DNA from: Bacteroidia bacterium
Lineage (GTDB): Bacteria; Bacteroidota; Bacteroidia; Flavobacteriales; Flavobacteriaceae
Direction: 5' to 3'
Assembly: GCA_018679315.1 (NCBI GenBank)
Contig: JAHHLF010000056.1
Location: forward strand, 1 to 9,328
Length of the DNA stretch: 9,328 bases
Made by a program: the position numbers and the translations under genes
The notes under the pieces: generated by a model
What the model saw: only the letters and a program-made list of their open reading frames with translations
What the model was told of the DNA's origin: nothing
Database searches by the model: none
In this document: piece after piece, positions 7,826-9,328 of the stretch
Layout: each line of letters starts with the position of its first letter
How positions within the stretch are numbered: the first letter of the stretch is position 1

Positions 7826-7856
7826 CTAAGATAGTACTTTGAAACAAAGCGCCAAA
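7826..7856 (-). promoter_or_regulatory. Candidate promoter of the permease-dipeptidase operon
   Basis: On the minus strand, TTTG (7856-7853) is followed after exactly 19 nt by TATCTTAG (7833-7826), matching five of the six fixed positions of the Bacteroidota TAnnTTTG element at the normal spacing. Transcription would begin near 7820, leaving a leader of about 20 nt before the ATG at 7800. A CTTTG-aaa-CAAAG inverted repeat (7837-7849) lies in the spacer and could bind a regulator. Confidence 0.5.
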
Positions 7857-7871
7857 TGATGCAGAACTTTG
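7838..7871 (+). promoter_or_regulatory. Candidate promoter of the aminotransferase gene
   Basis: TTTG at 7838-7841, then 22 nt, then GAACTTTG at 7864-7871, which matches TAnnTTTG except at its first base. Transcription would start near 7878, about 20 nt before the ATG at 7898. It overlaps the opposite-strand promoter candidate: the two upstream elements lie within each other's spacers, so polymerase binding in one direction would affect the other. Confidence 0.4.
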
Positions 7872-7897
7872 TTATATTGTAGCGAATTATCTCGGCC

Positions 7898-9157
7898 ATG
7901 GATAAAAGAAAATTCTTAAAACGCCTTGGTCAAACCTTGGCCGTTGGAGCTGTGTTTCCTCAGGCTCTTGAAGCCAGGGAAAGACTGGTGTGGAAATTTC
8001 CTGATCGGACAGATGAAGCCTATTGGGAAACGATCAGATCACACTATAAATTAAAGCCGGACTATATCAATTTAGAAAGCGGCTATTACAACATTATCCC
8101 ACAACCAACGCTAGAAAGTTTTAAGGAACATGTAGACCATGTAAATTATGAGGGCTCGCACTATATGCGGACCGTGCAATGGGATAACAAAGACAGCGTG
8201 GCGGCCCGCTTGGCTTTATTAGTAGGATGTAGTGCTGATGAACTTATAATTACCCGTAATACAACAGAATCCCTGGACCTTGTTATAAGCGGTTTTCCTT
8301 GGGAAGAAGGAGATGAGGCCATTTTTGCGGAACAGGATTACGGGGCTATGCAGGATCAATTTGATCTTGTAGCACGAAGATATGGTGTTGTCAACAAGGT
8401 AGTCTCAGTGCCTAATCACCCCAAAAATGACGAAGAGATCATCTCCCTCTATGAATCCCAAATAACGGATAAGACCAAGCTGATCATGGTATGCCATATG
8501 ATCAATATTACCGGACATATTTTGCCGATTCGGAAGATCTGTGACATGGCCCACAGCCATGGGGTAGAAGTCATGGTCGACGGTGCCCATTGCATTGGGC
8601 ATTTCAAAGTGGATATCAGTGAGTTGAACTGCGACTATTACGGCACCAGCTTGCACAAATGGCTGGCCACTCCACTGGGGGCAGGATTTCTATATGTTAA
8701 TAAAGATAAAGTCGCTAAGCTCTGGCCCTTACTTGCTGAACATAACAGGAAGCCGGCAGATATCAGCAGGTTAAACCACACGGGTACGCATCCCGTACAT
8801 ACAGACCTGGCCATTAATAATGCCATTGATTACCTGGAAGCAATTAGCCTGGAAAGAAAAGAGGAACGTATGCGATTCCTACAAAGATATTGGTCTGTAC
8901 CTTTACGTGAGGAGGAAAATGTCTTAGTCAATACGCCGGTCGAAGCACATAGGCATTGTGGCATCGGGAATGTCGGTGTCGAGGGTGTCAAACCGGGAGA
9001 TCTGGCTAAAATGCTACTGGAAGAATTCAAAATATTTACTGTGGCGATCGATGGTGCGAATGTTCATGGATGTCGAATTACACCAAATGTTTTTACAACT
9101 ACAAAAGAGTTAGATATATTTATCGAGGCTATAAAGACAATAGCTTCACGAGTATAG
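7898..9157 (+). CDS. Class V aminotransferase-fold PLP enzyme with Tat-like N-terminus
   Basis: Fold-type I PLP enzyme of the class V (isopenicillin-N-epimerase/cysteine desulfurase-like) superfamily, 419 aa. The PLP-binding lysine is Lys254 in SLHKWLATPLGAGF. VDGAH (227-231) supplies the pyridine-contacting Asp228, and RNTTES (120-125) is the usual N-terminal PLP-site loop. The N-terminus KRKFLKRLG, followed by a short hydrophobic stretch to about residue 26, resembles a twin-arginine signal with Lys-Arg for Arg-Arg, so periplasmic or membrane-attached action is plausible. Tat-exported PLP enzymes of this superfamily are known, for example PvdN of Pseudomonas pyoverdine maturation. The substrate cannot be read from the sequence; transaminase, desulfurase, lyase or epimerase are all possible. 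It is divergent from the permease operon across 97 bp with overlapping promoter candidates, which suggests shared control. A DoxX-like gene follows after 34 bp. Confidence 0.92.
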   Translation: MDKRKFLKRLGQTLAVGAVFPQALEARERLVWKFPDRTDEAYWETIRSHYKLKPDYINLESGYYNIIPQPTLESFKEHVDHVNYEGSHYMRTVQWDNKDSVAARLALLVGCSADELIITRNTTESLDLVISGFPWEEGDEAIFAEQDYGAMQDQFDLVARRYGVVNKVVSVPNHPKNDEEIISLYESQITDKTKLIMVCHMINITGHILPIRKICDMAHSHGVEVMVDGAHCIGHFKVDISELNCDYYGTSLHKWLATPLGAGFLYVNKDKVAKLWPLLAEHNRKPADISRLNHTGTHPVHTDLAINNAIDYLEAISLERKEERMRFLQRYWSVPLREEENVLVNTPVEAHRHCGIGNVGVEGVKPGDLAKMLLEEFKIFTVAIDGANVHGCRITPNVFTTTKELDIFIEAIKTIASRV

Positions 9158-9191
9158 AAAAAAGTGACTATAATAATCAAATCAACCTCAG

Positions 9192-9328
9192 ATGTCTGAT
9201 ACCAATATAAAGCGACTTAAGAACAGCGTTGCTTTTCTAAGAGTACTTATAGGGTGGCACTTCCTGTATGAAGGTGTTACCAAATTATTTAATCCAGACT
9301 GGACGGCTATGGGCTATCTGTCATCTGC
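9192..9328 (+). CDS. DoxX-family membrane protein, N-terminal part (cut by window end)
   Basis: An open frame from the ATG at 9192 runs off the window after 45 complete codons. The start MSDTNIKRLKN is polar and is followed by a hydrophobic segment containing VAFLRVLIGWHFLYEG and then VTKLFNPDW and GYLSS. The WHFLYEG-x-x-KL-x-NP-x-W pattern is typical of Bacteroidota DoxX-like proteins, small integral membrane proteins with four helices and poorly defined, partly redox-linked roles. It lies 34 bp after the aminotransferase gene with no terminator, so it may be co-transcribed. Being partial, its full length and any fusion cannot be judged. Confidence 0.8.
   Translation, partial: MSDTNIKRLKNSVAFLRVLIGWHFLYEGVTKLFNPDWTAMGYLSS

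Noticed and set aside
5381..9157. Beta-hydroxyaspartate cycle cluster (aldolase-like plus aminotransferase)
   Set aside because: The window shows no hydroxyaspartate dehydratase or iminosuccinate reductase, the PLP enzyme has His-x-Cys and not the aldolase His-x-Asp, and the aminotransferase-fold protein appears to be exported.

Overview
The window looks like chromosomal DNA of a member of the Bacteroidota, most likely a flavobacterium. This is an inference from protein style (a nifJ-type pyruvate oxidoreductase, a GntP-family permease, a DoxX-like protein), moderate-to-low GC, start codons without clear Shine-Dalgarno sequences, and two candidate promoters of the Bacteroidota type (TTTG, about 20 nt, TAnnTTTG). 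No RNA gene, insertion sequence, prophage or CRISPR array is visible.

Left part (1-4251, + strand). The first 76 bases may hold the last codons of an upstream gene, followed by a strong rho-independent terminator. About 190 bases of non-coding DNA with a weak promoter candidate and a short imperfect repeat lead into a complete single-chain pyruvate:ferredoxin/flavodoxin oxidoreductase (nifJ, 1177 aa). All the cluster, TPP and substrate residues I could locate are present. Seventeen bases later comes a 127-aa helical protein that resembles HEPN-domain proteins. The two genes are probably co-transcribed.

Middle part (4256-7800, - strand). A tight three-gene operon is read leftward: a GntP-family permease, a fold-type III PLP enzyme of the D-threonine aldolase / D-serine dehydratase group (ATGA overlap with the permease), and an M19 dipeptidase. 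The PLP enzyme carries a His-x-Cys pair at the metal site, which favours D-serine dehydratase-like chemistry. The GntP family includes the E. coli D-serine permease DsdX, and M19 enzymes often cleave dipeptides with a C-terminal D-residue. Together they suggest uptake and breakdown of D-amino acids such as D-serine or D-threonine and their dipeptides.

Right part (7898-9328, + strand). A class V aminotransferase-fold enzyme with a Tat-like N-terminus is divergent from the permease across a 97-bp region that holds two overlapping promoter candidates, so the two units may be co-regulated. It is followed by the start of a DoxX-family membrane protein cut by the window edge.

All the families here are known. 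What seems least described is the grouping of an exported PLP enzyme with a permease / D-amino-acid PLP enzyme / dipeptidase operon, and the HEPN-like protein placed directly behind nifJ.
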